DNA of 7,231 nucleotides from Betaproteobacteria bacterium (GTDB lineage Bacteria; Pseudomonadota; Gammaproteobacteria; Burkholderiales; Burkholderiaceae_C). Where the stretch lies: the NCBI GenBank assembly GCA_009923895.1, contig RFSP01000093.1, positions 1 through 7,231 of the forward strand, read 5' to 3'. Each line of letters begins with the position of its first letter. The stretch's first letter is position 1. The notes beneath the pieces are model-generated. The model saw nothing but the letters and a program-made list of their open reading frames with translations, ran no database searches and had not been told where the DNA came from. The position numbers and the translations under genes are program-made. This document shows positions 1 to 6,474 of this stretch, one piece after another.

Positions 1-134
1 ACGCGAATCCGGCCAGCGTTGAGATCGGCGATCACATGCTCCACGGCTTCGCGGACTTCGGGGGCGTTGAGGGCGTTGATCTGGGTGCGTTGCTCCCAGG
101 CCTGATCGATGAGGGTTTGAAGCTGTTGAGTCAT
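1..134 (-). CDS. dapD: 2,3,4,5-tetrahydropyridine-2,6-dicarboxylate N-succinyltransferase, N-terminal fragment (runs off left edge)
   Basis: Only the first 44 codons are present, because the gene continues leftward beyond base 1. The translation begins MTQQLQTLIDQAWEQR and continues with PEVREAVEHVIADLNAGRIR. This matches the helical N-terminal domain of DapD as I remember it (E. coli DapD is about 274 residues). The family enzyme is a cytoplasmic trimeric acyltransferase that transfers succinyl from succinyl-CoA to tetrahydrodipicolinate on the way to diaminopimelate and lysine. The catalytic left-handed beta-helix lies outside the window. The ATG overlaps the dapC stop as ATGA (134 to 131 on the minus strand), and I see no clear Shine-Dalgarno before it, so translation probably depends on termination-reinitiation from dapC. 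The neighbouring dapC, which acts on the DapD product, strongly supports the call. Confidence 0.9.
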   Translation of the reverse strand, partial: MTQQLQTLIDQAWEQRTQINALNAPEVREAVEHVIADLNAGRIR

Positions 135-1324
135 GAGCGATTTTTGATGAAAGAAACAATCCGTTCGGCGGCTTCGACACACTCGTCGACGCCCGCCACA
201 AGGGCCATGCGCACACGGCCCGCTCCCGGGTTTTGGCCCTGAGCCGACCGTGCAATAAAGCTGCCCGGTAACACCGCGACATTGTATTGAGCCAAAAGCT
301 CCAACGTGAATTTCACGTCGTCACCGCCAGGAACGCCGGCCCACAAATAAAAGCCCGCGTCGGGCAAGGCCACATCCATCCAGGGTGACAGCAGTGGAGT
401 CACCCGCGCAAATTTTTCCCGGTAAAGGGCTCGGTTGGCCACCACATGGGTTTCGTCGTTCCAGGCAGCGATGCTGGAGCGCTGCACCACGGGGCTCATG
501 GCGCTGCCATGGTAGGTGCGGTAGAGCAAGAAAGCTTTGATCAGCTCGGCATCGCCCGCCACAAAGCCCGATCGCAGCCCAGGCACATTGCTGCGTTTTG
601 ACAGGCTGCTAAAGACCACCAGTCGAGGAAAACCGTCGCGTCCAAGCGCCTGAGCGGCCTGCAGACCTCCCAACGGCGGCTCGTCTCTGAAATAAATCTC
701 CGAGTAGCACTCGTCGCTGGCAATCACAAACCCATACCGATCACTGAGTTCAAACAGGTGTTGCCACTCTTGCAATGGCATCACCGCTCCCGTGGGGTTG
801 CCGGGTGAGCACACATAAAGCAATTGCGTCCGGGCCCAGGTTGCAGCGTCCACATCTTCCCAACGCGACGCAAAGTTGCGTGAGGGGTCGCTGTTGGCAA
901 AAGCCGTCTGAGCGCCTGCGAGGAGCGCCGCGCCTTCGTAGATTTGATAAAAAGGGTTGGGGCAGACCACGGTGGCACCGCTGCGGCTGCCGTCCACCAC
1001 GGTTTGTGCGAACGCAAAGAGCGCTTCGCGCGAGCCGTTGACTGGCAAGATTTGGGTGGCCGAGTCCAGTGCCACGCCATAGCGGCGCTTGCACCACGCG
1101 GCCATGGATTCGCGCAAGGCAGGTTCACCGGCCGTGCTGGGGTACACCGACAGCCCAGGCAAGGCCGCACGTAACGCGTCTTCCACCAGGGCCGGGGTGG
1201 GGTGTCGTGGTTCTCCAATCCCCAGGCTGATGGCCTTGAATTGCGGCGCAGGCACGATGCCCTGAGTGACTTCACGCAGTCGTTCAAACGGATAGGGGTG
1301 AAGGCGCTGGAGCAGTGGGTTCAT
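131..1324 (-). CDS. dapC: succinyldiaminopimelate transaminase (PLP-dependent class I/II aminotransferase)
   Basis: This 397-residue protein is a fold-type I PLP aminotransferase. Expected residues are visible: N176 in the NPTG motif, D204 and Y207 in SDECYSEIYF, the Schiff-base lysine K243 in SSLSKRSNVPG, and a C-terminal substrate-carboxylate arginine near R372 (GRVRMALV). The D/Y/K/R order matches aspartate aminotransferase. DapC converts N-succinyl-2-amino-6-oxopimelate and glutamate to N-succinyl-LL-diaminopimelate and 2-oxoglutarate in the cytoplasm. The start MNPLLQRLHPYPFERL resembles the beginning of beta-proteobacterial DapC proteins. An in-frame TTG seven codons upstream (1345) overlaps the queF stop as TTGA but has no better ribosome site. 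The gene follows queF by 17 bases and overlaps dapD by 4. Aminotransferase substrate cannot be read from sequence alone; dapD next door decides between DapC and a generic family member. Confidence 0.92.
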   Translation of the reverse strand: MNPLLQRLHPYPFERLREVTQGIVPAPQFKAISLGIGEPRHPTPALVEDALRAALPGLSVYPSTAGEPALRESMAAWCKRRYGVALDSATQILPVNGSREALFAFAQTVVDGSRSGATVVCPNPFYQIYEGAALLAGAQTAFANSDPSRNFASRWEDVDAATWARTQLLYVCSPGNPTGAVMPLQEWQHLFELSDRYGFVIASDECYSEIYFRDEPPLGGLQAAQALGRDGFPRLVVFSSLSKRSNVPGLRSGFVAGDAELIKAFLLYRTYHGSAMSPVVQRSSIAAWNDETHVVANRALYREKFARVTPLLSPWMDVALPDAGFYLWAGVPGGDDVKFTLELLAQYNVAVLPGSFIARSAQGQNPGAGRVRMALVAGVDECVEAAERIVSFIKNRS

Positions 1325-1338
1325 GGTGAAAGTCCGTG

Positions 1339-1343
1339 TCCTC
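1339..1343 (-). promoter_or_regulatory. possible Shine-Dalgarno for dapC, overlapping the queF stop
   Basis: GAGGA lies 14 bases before the dapC ATG at 1324 and shares its first two bases with the queF TGA stop. The spacing is longer than the usual 5-10 bases, so the site is weak or dapC is partly coupled to queF translation. No better purine-rich element lies nearer the ATG. Confidence 0.35.
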
Positions 1344-1803
1344 AAGCACCGGTCGCATCAGGCAGCACGACGGGCACTGGAGGTTTCCAACCCTTTTTAC
1401 GATGCTCTACCGTGACGTAGGTTCGAATGCCGCCGCGGACGAACCAATCGGCGTGAATGCGCAAAAACCGCGGCTGTATGGTGTCGACGATGTGAGAGGC
1501 GATCGTGTTGGTGACTTTTTCGTGAAAGGCGCCTTGGTTGCGGTAATGCCAAAAATACATCTTCAAGCTCTTGAGTTCCACGCACCACTGGTCTGGCACG
1601 ATTTCGATACGAAAGTGCGCAAAGTCGGGCTGTCCGGTCAGGGGACACAAGCAGGTGAATTCCGGCACGTCAAACCGGATGACGTAGTCGCGCTGTGGGC
1701 TGGGGTTGGGGAACGCATCCAGGCGATCGGTGGGCGCACTGGGCGCCTCTTTGGGTTTGGCTCGCTGCGAAGGGGCAGCCTGGGAAAGCGATTTCTTGGG
1801 CAT
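1342..1803 (-). CDS. queF: NADPH-dependent preQ0 reductase (7-cyano-7-deazaguanine reductase), short unimodular type
   Basis: The 153-residue protein belongs to the tunnelling-fold QueF family. It reduces the nitrile of preQ0 to the aminomethyl of preQ1 with two NADPH, the last free-base step before queuosine is inserted in tRNA. The signature is clear: FTCLCPLTGQPDFA carries the nucleophile C53 and general acid D60 (equivalent to B. subtilis C55 and D62); VELKSLK carries E76, which binds substrate; and RNQGAFHE carries H94 and E95. The length fits the single-domain (B. subtilis-like) type, not the about 280-residue E. coli type. The first 35 or so residues are a Lys/Pro/Ala-rich, probably disordered extension. 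ATG at 1803 is the only ATG before an upstream in-frame stop near 1846-1848, though the Shine-Dalgarno is poor. An extra C51 sits two residues before C53. The gene heads the queF-dapC-dapD run. Confidence 0.96.
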   Translation of the reverse strand: MPKKSLSQAAPSQRAKPKEAPSAPTDRLDAFPNPSPQRDYVIRFDVPEFTCLCPLTGQPDFAHFRIEIVPDQWCVELKSLKMYFWHYRNQGAFHEKVTNTIASHIVDTIQPRFLRIHADWFVRGGIRTYVTVEHRKKGWKPPVPVVLPDATGA

Positions 1804-1819
1804 GATCAGAGAGGGTCGC

Positions 1820-1833
1820 GGCCCGACGGGGCC
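1820..1833 (-). repeat. GC-rich inverted repeat in the queF leader
   Basis: GGCCC (1820-1824) and GGGCC (1829-1833) are perfect 5-bp arms around a GACG loop on the plus strand (CGTC on the queF strand). It would form a compact RNA hairpin ending 16 bases before the queF ATG. No U-tract follows it on the queF strand, so it does not look like an intrinsic terminator. It could hinder ribosome access, or it may be chance in GC-rich DNA. Confidence 0.45.
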
Positions 1834-1838
1834 AAACC

Positions 1839-1856
1839 TCGAATGTTATCATTCGA
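1839..1856. repeat. 7-bp inverted repeat, operator-like or leader hairpin
   Basis: TCGAATG (1839-1845) and CATTCGA (1850-1856) are perfect complementary arms around TTAT. The 18-base element sits between the probable smc promoter and queF. Its symmetry fits either a dimeric repressor site or a hairpin in a queF leader transcript. I do not recognise a named regulator for it. Confidence 0.5.
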
Positions 1857-1862
1857 TCCCAC

Positions 1863-1899
1863 TCGACAGTTTGACCGTCTGGGTAAAATTTATTAACGA
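1863..1899 (+). promoter_or_regulatory. candidate sigma70-type promoter for smc-zipA-ligA
   Basis: Two overlapping readings are possible. TCGACA (1863-1868) to TAAAAT (1884-1889) has a 15-base spacer and one mismatch to each consensus box. TTGACC (1871-1876) to TAACGA (1894-1899) has a 17-base spacer, a good -35 and a poor -10. Both place transcription start close upstream of the smc ATG at 1914. The AT-rich content here contrasts with the surrounding GC-rich DNA. Neither match is strong enough to be sure. Confidence 0.35.
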
Positions 1900-1913
1900 A
1901 ATCAATAAGTTAG

Positions 1914-4900
1914 ATGCGACTTCACCATATCAAGCTGTCCGGATTCAAGTCCTTTGCAGAGCCCACCACCTTTCATCTGCCCGGACAGCGCGTGGGCGTG
2001 GTGGGCCCCAACGGCTGCGGCAAGTCCAACATCATGGATGCCGTGCGCTGGGTGTTGGGGGAAAGCAAGGCCAGCGAATTGCGCGGCGAGTCCATGCAAG
2101 ACGTCATCTTCAATGGCTCGGGCCAGCGCAAGCCCGCCAGCCGTGCAAGTGTGGAACTCGTCTTCGACAACAGCGATGCCAGGGCAGGCGGACCCTGGAA
2201 CGCCTTCACCGAGATTTCGGTCAAGCGCGTGCTCACGCGCGATGGCACGAGCAGCTACTACATCAACAACCAACCCGTGCGTCGACGCGACGTGCAGGAC
2301 GTGTTTTTGGGCACGGGCTTGGGGCCGCGGGCTTACGCCATCATTGGCCAAGGTACCATCAGCCGCATCATCGAGAGTCGGCCCGAAGAATTGCGTCTGT
2401 TTCTGGAAGAGGCGGCCGGCGTCTCCAGATACAAAGAGCGCAGGCGTGAAACAGAGAACCGGCTCAAGGACACGAGAGAGAACCTCACGCGTGTGGAGGA
2501 CATTCTTCGAGAGCTGACCAACAATCTCGACAAGCTGGAAAGACAAGCCGAGGTCGCGCAGACCTACCGGACATTGCAGGACCAAGGCACGCTCAAGCTG
2601 CATCAGCTGTGGTTCCTCAAACACCGCGATGCCGCGCAAGAGGCTGAACGGGTGGCCCGCGACCTCGCGCAGGCCTCCAACGCCTTGGAAGCCCGCATGG
2701 CTGAGTTGCGGCATGCAGAAGCCGACATTGAAACCCTGCGTCAAGCGCATTACGCGGCCGGCGACCGATTGCAAGTGGCGCAGGGGTCATTGGCCGATGC
2801 GTCTTTGGAGGTGAGTCGACTCGAAGAGCGCATTCGCTACGTTGTAGAAGGGCGGCAACGCGTGGAGCAACGCATTGCCGAATTGCGCGCCCAAAACGTC
2901 CAGTGGGCGCAGCGGCAAGACGAGGCGCGAGCAGAAATCGAATCCATCGGTGGGCAAATCGACGAGGCCCAAGAGCGCGTGGCCCTCTTGGAGGCACAAG
3001 CCAGCGATCTGTCTTCTCAGTGGCCGGCGCTGGAGGAGGGGGTGGCTGCGGCGCAAACACGCAGCAACGAACAACGCGAACAAGTCGCTCAGATTCAGCA
3101 GCAGATTCAAGTGTTGGCGGCGGAAAGCCGCAGTCTCGACGAGCAAACCCGCCAGGAGCAGGGCCGCCGTGAGCGGCTCGACGTGGAGCGTCAGGCGCTG
3201 GTGCTGCCCGATGCCGATCGTTTGGCGGCATTGAGCCGTGACACTCAGGAGGCAAGCGAGGCGCAGGCGCAGGCCGAAGCTCAGCTCCACGCCTTGCAAG
3301 AGCAAGTTCCTGCGCTTGACGATCAGCGCCGCGCTCAGCAAGACAGCGCCAACACCGAATCGGCCAAATTGACCGATCTCAACGCAAGGCTGCAGGCGTT
3401 GCGTGCCTTGCAAGAAAAGGTCATGACCGAGGGCAAGCTCAAGCCCTGGCTCACCCGGCACGGGCTGGAGAGCATGTCGGGGCTGTGGAGCCGTATCCAC
3501 ATTGAATCGGGTTGGGAAACTGCGCTCGAGGCCTCCCTGAGAGAGCGGCTCAGCGCCTTGGAAGTGGGCAAGTTGGACACGGTGCGCGCGTTCGCGGCCG
3601 ACCCGCCGCCCGCGCGATTGGCCTTTTACACCACGCCCTCGACGGCTTCGGCCGACCCCCACAAGAGCCTGCCCCGTCTGACCGACCTCTTGCGCCTTGG
3701 GGATGCGGGCCTGAAGGCCTTGCTGGGCGATTGGCTGCAGGGCGTCTACACGGCAAAGAGTTTGGATGAGGCCCTGGCGCAGCGCGACCAGCTCGCGCAG
3801 GGTGAAGTCATCATCACCCGCGAGGGCCATGCGGTATCTCCGTTTGCGGTGGCCTTTTATGCCCCGGATTCTGAGCAAGACGGCATGCTGGCGCGAGCAC
3901 AAGAGATTGAAAACCTCGAGCGGGCCGTGCGCGCGCAATCGCTCATCGCCGATGAGGCCAAGGCCACCTTGGTCCGATTGGATGCGTCGTTTTCCGATCT
4001 GTCGCAACAGCTGGTTGCCTCCCGGGCCCGGGCTGCGCAGGCGCAAAGTCAAGCCCACCAACTGCAGGTGCAACTTCTGCAGTTGCGGCAGCAAAGCGAA
4101 GTGGCCTTGGCCCGCCAGTCTCAAGTGGTGGGGGAGTTGAGTGACATCGACGCGCGGCTTTCAGACCTGCAAGAGCGCAGGGCCACGGGAGAAGCGCGAT
4201 TTGAGGAATTGGACCTGCAGTTGGCCGCCGCGCAAGAGGATCACGCCACGCGAGATGAGGCGGTGATTCAGGCTCGCCAACGTCTGGACGCCGCGCGCGA
4301 GCAACATCGTGCGCTGGAGCGGCAGGCTCAGGAGGCCGGCTTTGAAGCCCGCTCTTTGGAAACCCGACGCGCAGAATTGGTGCGAGCCATTGAAACGGCC
4401 CATGAGCAGATCGCGGCCAATTCTCAGGCAGGGGGTCAACTCGAAATGGAGTTGGGGTCGCTCAACGACGCGGCTGCGCAAGCCGGCTTGCAATCGGCCT
4501 TGGCGTTGAAGATCGAGCGTGAGAAGTCCTTGGCCGCTGTACGCAGTGAGTACGACGATCTCACGGCCAAATTGCGCTCGGGCGAAGAAGGCCGCATGTC
4601 GATGGAACGCAGTTTGGAGCCTTTGCGTGAACGCATCACCGCATTGCAGCTCGAGGCACAGGCCGCTCAGCTGGGTGGGGCGCAGTACCTGGAGCAACTT
4701 CAACAAGCCCAGGCCGATCTCTCCGCTTTGGCGCAATCCATCGAGGAGGGCGGCGTCAAATTGTGGGGTTTGCAAACCGAGATCGATCGCATTCAGCGCG
4801 AAATCAACGCGCTGGGGGCCGTCAATCTCGCGGCTCTGGACGAGCTCACCGAGTCGCGGGAGCGCAAGACCTTCTTGGACGCACAAAATGCGGATTTGTT

Positions 4901-5429
4901 GGAGGCGATGAGCACGCTGGAAGACGCCATCCATAAAATCGACTTGGAGACGCGAGACCTCTTGCGAGCCACCTTTGATCAGGTCAATGAGCATTTTGGT
5001 CGCATGTTCCCGAGTCTCTTTGGCGGCGGATCGGCCAAGTTGGTGATGACGGGCGAAGAGATTCTTGACGCAGGCGTGCAGGTGATGGCGCAACCGCCTG
5101 GAAAGCGCAACTCCACCATCCATCTGCTGTCGGGTGGCGAGAAGGCCTTGACGGCCATCGCGTTGGTGTTTGCGATCTTCCAGCTCAACCCGGCTCCCTT
5201 CTGCTTGTTGGATGAGGTGGACGCGCCCTTGGATGACGCGAACACCGAGCGGTATTCCAAACTGGTGACTCAGATGAGCCAGAGCACACAGTTCTTGTTC
5301 ATCAGTCACAACAAGATCGCCATGGAGATGGCGGAGCAGCTCATCGGCGTCACCATGCAAGAGCAGGGCGTGTCGCGCGTGGTGGCCGTGGACATGGAAG
5401 CCGCCATCGGCATGGTGGAGGCGGCTTGA
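1914..5429 (+). CDS. smc: chromosome segregation protein SMC (condensin ATPase)
   Basis: The 1171-residue protein has the full SMC layout. The N-terminal ATPase half carries Walker A GPNGCGKSN (31-39), an arginine-finger-like R57 in ELRGESMQDVIFNG and the Q-loop Q62. A long Ala/Gln/Glu/Arg-rich coiled coil (about 170-505) leads to a hinge (about 510-660), and a returning coil (about 660-1010) leads to the C-terminal ATPase half. That half carries signature LSGGEKAL (S1073), Walker B with D1100 and catalytic E1101 in CLLDEVDAPLDD, and the FISHN switch histidine. Smc dimers load on DNA with ScpA/ScpB and organise and segregate chromosomes; scpAB are not in this window. The length is typical. 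ATG at 1914 is followed directly by the conserved MRLHHIKLSGFKSFAEP start; the ribosome site before it is weak. The hinge lacks the usual glycine cluster. It is the first gene of a run with zipA and ligA. Confidence 0.98.
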   Translation: MRLHHIKLSGFKSFAEPTTFHLPGQRVGVVGPNGCGKSNIMDAVRWVLGESKASELRGESMQDVIFNGSGQRKPASRASVELVFDNSDARAGGPWNAFTEISVKRVLTRDGTSSYYINNQPVRRRDVQDVFLGTGLGPRAYAIIGQGTISRIIESRPEELRLFLEEAAGVSRYKERRRETENRLKDTRENLTRVEDILRELTNNLDKLERQAEVAQTYRTLQDQGTLKLHQLWFLKHRDAAQEAERVARDLAQASNALEARMAELRHAEADIETLRQAHYAAGDRLQVAQGSLADASLEVSRLEERIRYVVEGRQRVEQRIAELRAQNVQWAQRQDEARAEIESIGGQIDEAQERVALLEAQASDLSSQWPALEEGVAAAQTRSNEQREQVAQIQQQIQVLAAESRSLDEQTRQEQGRRERLDVERQALVLPDADRLAALSRDTQEASEAQAQAEAQLHALQEQVPALDDQRRAQQDSANTESAKLTDLNARLQALRALQEKVMTEGKLKPWLTRHGLESMSGLWSRIHIESGWETALEASLRERLSALEVGKLDTVRAFAADPPPARLAFYTTPSTASADPHKSLPRLTDLLRLGDAGLKALLGDWLQGVYTAKSLDEALAQRDQLAQGEVIITREGHAVSPFAVAFYAPDSEQDGMLARAQEIENLERAVRAQSLIADEAKATLVRLDASFSDLSQQLVASRARAAQAQSQAHQLQVQLLQLRQQSEVALARQSQVVGELSDIDARLSDLQERRATGEARFEELDLQLAAAQEDHATRDEAVIQARQRLDAAREQHRALERQAQEAGFEARSLETRRAELVRAIETAHEQIAANSQAGGQLEMELGSLNDAAAQAGLQSALALKIEREKSLAAVRSEYDDLTAKLRSGEEGRMSMERSLEPLRERITALQLEAQAAQLGGAQYLEQLQQAQADLSALAQSIEEGGVKLWGLQTEIDRIQREINALGAVNLAALDELTESRERKTFLDAQNADLLEAMSTLEDAIHKIDLETRDLLRATFDQVNEHFGRMFPSLFGGGSAKLVMTGEEILDAGVQVMAQPPGKRNSTIHLLSGGEKALTAIALVFAIFQLNPAPFCLLDEVDAPLDDANTERYSKLVTQMSQSTQFLFISHNKIAMEMAEQLIGVTMQEQGVSRVVAVDMEAAIGMVEAA
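5417..5421 (+). promoter_or_regulatory. Shine-Dalgarno for zipA inside the smc 3' end
   Basis: GGAGG lies 9 bases before the zipA ATG at 5431 and within the last codons of smc. It fixes the zipA start one base after the smc stop and fits translational coupling. Confidence 0.75.
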
Positions 5430-5430
5430 C

Positions 5431-6474
5431 ATGAGTCTGGCCGTCTCGTTGGGTCTGGTGGGACTGGCGGTCCTGGTGGGTCTGGCGTTGCACGGGTGGT
5501 GGACGGTGCGGCGGGCACGGCCGCGGCTGCCCGACTTTGTGGGGTCGGAGGACCGAGTGGAGCCTGCTTGGACACCCAGCCAACCGCCGCAGCCCCCGGC
5601 ACTGGCGGACGAACCCAGTCTGGAGCCTGCCCGGATCCCGGTGGTGCGCCGCGCGCACCGGCTCGACGCGCTCATCGATGCCATCGTGCCCATGTTCCTG
5701 GACGAGCCCGTCTCTGGCGAATTGGCTCTGGCGCATTTGCCTCACTCACGCCGAGCGGGCAGCAAACCCATGATGATCGAGGGGCTCAATGTGCAGACCC
5801 AGGAATGGGAGCATCCGCTGACCGGACAGATGTACCGGGAATTTCAGGCGGGTGTGCAGCTGGCTCACCGAGGAGGCGCCCTCAACGAGATCGAGTACTC
5901 AGAATTTGTGCAAAAAGCTCAAAGCTTTGCCGAAGGCGTGGGTTCGGTGGGAGACTTCCCCGACATGTTGGAGGTGGTGGCGCGCGCGCGCGAACTCGAC
6001 GAATTCGCCGGGCCCTTGGATGCACAAATCACGATGACCTTGCGTGCCAATTCCACCGCCTGGTCGGTTGCTTACCTGCAGCAATGTGCCGCGACCCTCG
6101 GATTTGTTCCGGGGGCCTTGCCGGGCCGTCTGGTGCTTCCCGCCAGTGAGGAGGGCGACCCCCCGGTGCTCATCATCAGCTTTGATTCTCAGGCCGCTTT
6201 GGCCGATGAGGGTTTGGCTTCTCCGTTGCGTGAAGCCGTGTTGAGTCTGGATGTGGCCCAAACGCCTGAGACCGTGGAGCCCTTTGGGACGTGGTATCAA
6301 TCGGGCACCGAGCTGGCCAAAATGCTCGATGCCACCCCGCTGGATGACGTGGGCCGCCCCATCACCTTGGGGGCGTACGACGCCATTGCCGCGCAATTGG
6401 CCACCTTGTACCGCGCGTTGGAATCGCGTGACCTCGCTGCAGGCTCGCCTGCGGCGCGCCGCCTCTTCAGCTGA
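5431..6474 (+). CDS. zipA: cell division protein ZipA (FtsZ-binding membrane anchor)
   Basis: The 347-residue protein starts with a hydrophobic segment (about residues 2-20) followed by HGWWTVRRAR, giving an N-out, C-in single-pass anchor as in ZipA. A short Pro-rich linker (about 45-75) leads to a C-terminal region that I recognise as the betaproteobacterial ZipA FtsZ-binding domain (about 110-335), with GSKPMMIEGLN, a QAGVQLAHR stretch, NEIEYSEFV and LPGRLVLPA. ZipA tethers the FtsZ ring to the inner membrane at the division site. Such proteins are sometimes labelled only 'cell division protein' because similarity to E. coli ZipA is low. The position between smc and ligA and the membrane-anchor layout support the call. 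The linker is much shorter than the long Pro/Gln linker of E. coli ZipA, while a predicted helical stretch RLDALIDAIVPMFLDE (about 74-90) stands before the domain. It overlaps ligA by one base. Confidence 0.88.
   Translation: MSLAVSLGLVGLAVLVGLALHGWWTVRRARPRLPDFVGSEDRVEPAWTPSQPPQPPALADEPSLEPARIPVVRRAHRLDALIDAIVPMFLDEPVSGELALAHLPHSRRAGSKPMMIEGLNVQTQEWEHPLTGQMYREFQAGVQLAHRGGALNEIEYSEFVQKAQSFAEGVGSVGDFPDMLEVVARARELDEFAGPLDAQITMTLRANSTAWSVAYLQQCAATLGFVPGALPGRLVLPASEEGDPPVLIISFDSQAALADEGLASPLREAVLSLDVAQTPETVEPFGTWYQSGTELAKMLDATPLDDVGRPITLGAYDAIAAQLATLYRALESRDLAAGSPAARRLFS

Larger units (their letters stand above)
1804..1913. other. divergent intergenic region between queF and smc
   Basis: This 110-base region is the only substantial non-coding stretch in the window and must hold the promoters of both clusters. 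The half next to smc is AT-rich (about 1884-1910) while the half next to queF is GC-rich and holds two short inverted repeats. I see no small ORF with a ribosome site and no recognisable riboswitch. Confidence 0.8.

Noticed and set aside
36..242. Plus-strand open frame across the dapD/dapC junction
   Set aside because: It lies opposite two clearly recognised coding regions and its product has no family-like features.
1325..1345. TTG start for dapC at 1345
   Set aside because: It adds seven residues not matching the family start, and no ribosome site precedes it. ATG at 1324 gives the familiar MNPLLQRLHPYPFERL beginning.
1820..1833. Rho-independent terminator
   Set aside because: No T-rich run follows the stem on either strand, and it lies between divergent genes where a terminator is not needed.
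1804..1860. preQ1 riboswitch upstream of queF
   Set aside because: I could not find the class I pattern of a short stem-loop followed by an A-rich tail pairing into the loop; the stems seen are simple hairpins. Kept only as leader hairpins.
1336..1896. Plus-strand open frame of 186 codons opposite queF
   Set aside because: queF on the other strand has intact catalytic motifs across the same span; this frame is its shadow.
1902..5693. Three successive long open frames antisense to smc (290, 445 and 510 codons)
   Set aside because: All three lie in the antisense frame aligned codon-for-codon with smc, where stops need sense TTA, CTA or TCA codons. These are rare in this GC-rich gene, so long open frames are expected. 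Their translations are low-complexity (Arg/Leu/Gln/His-rich) and match no family I recognise.
5981..5992. (CG)6 alternating tract in zipA
   Set aside because: It codes an Ala-Arg-Ala-Arg stretch in a conserved part of the protein and is short; Z-DNA potential is not evidence of function.
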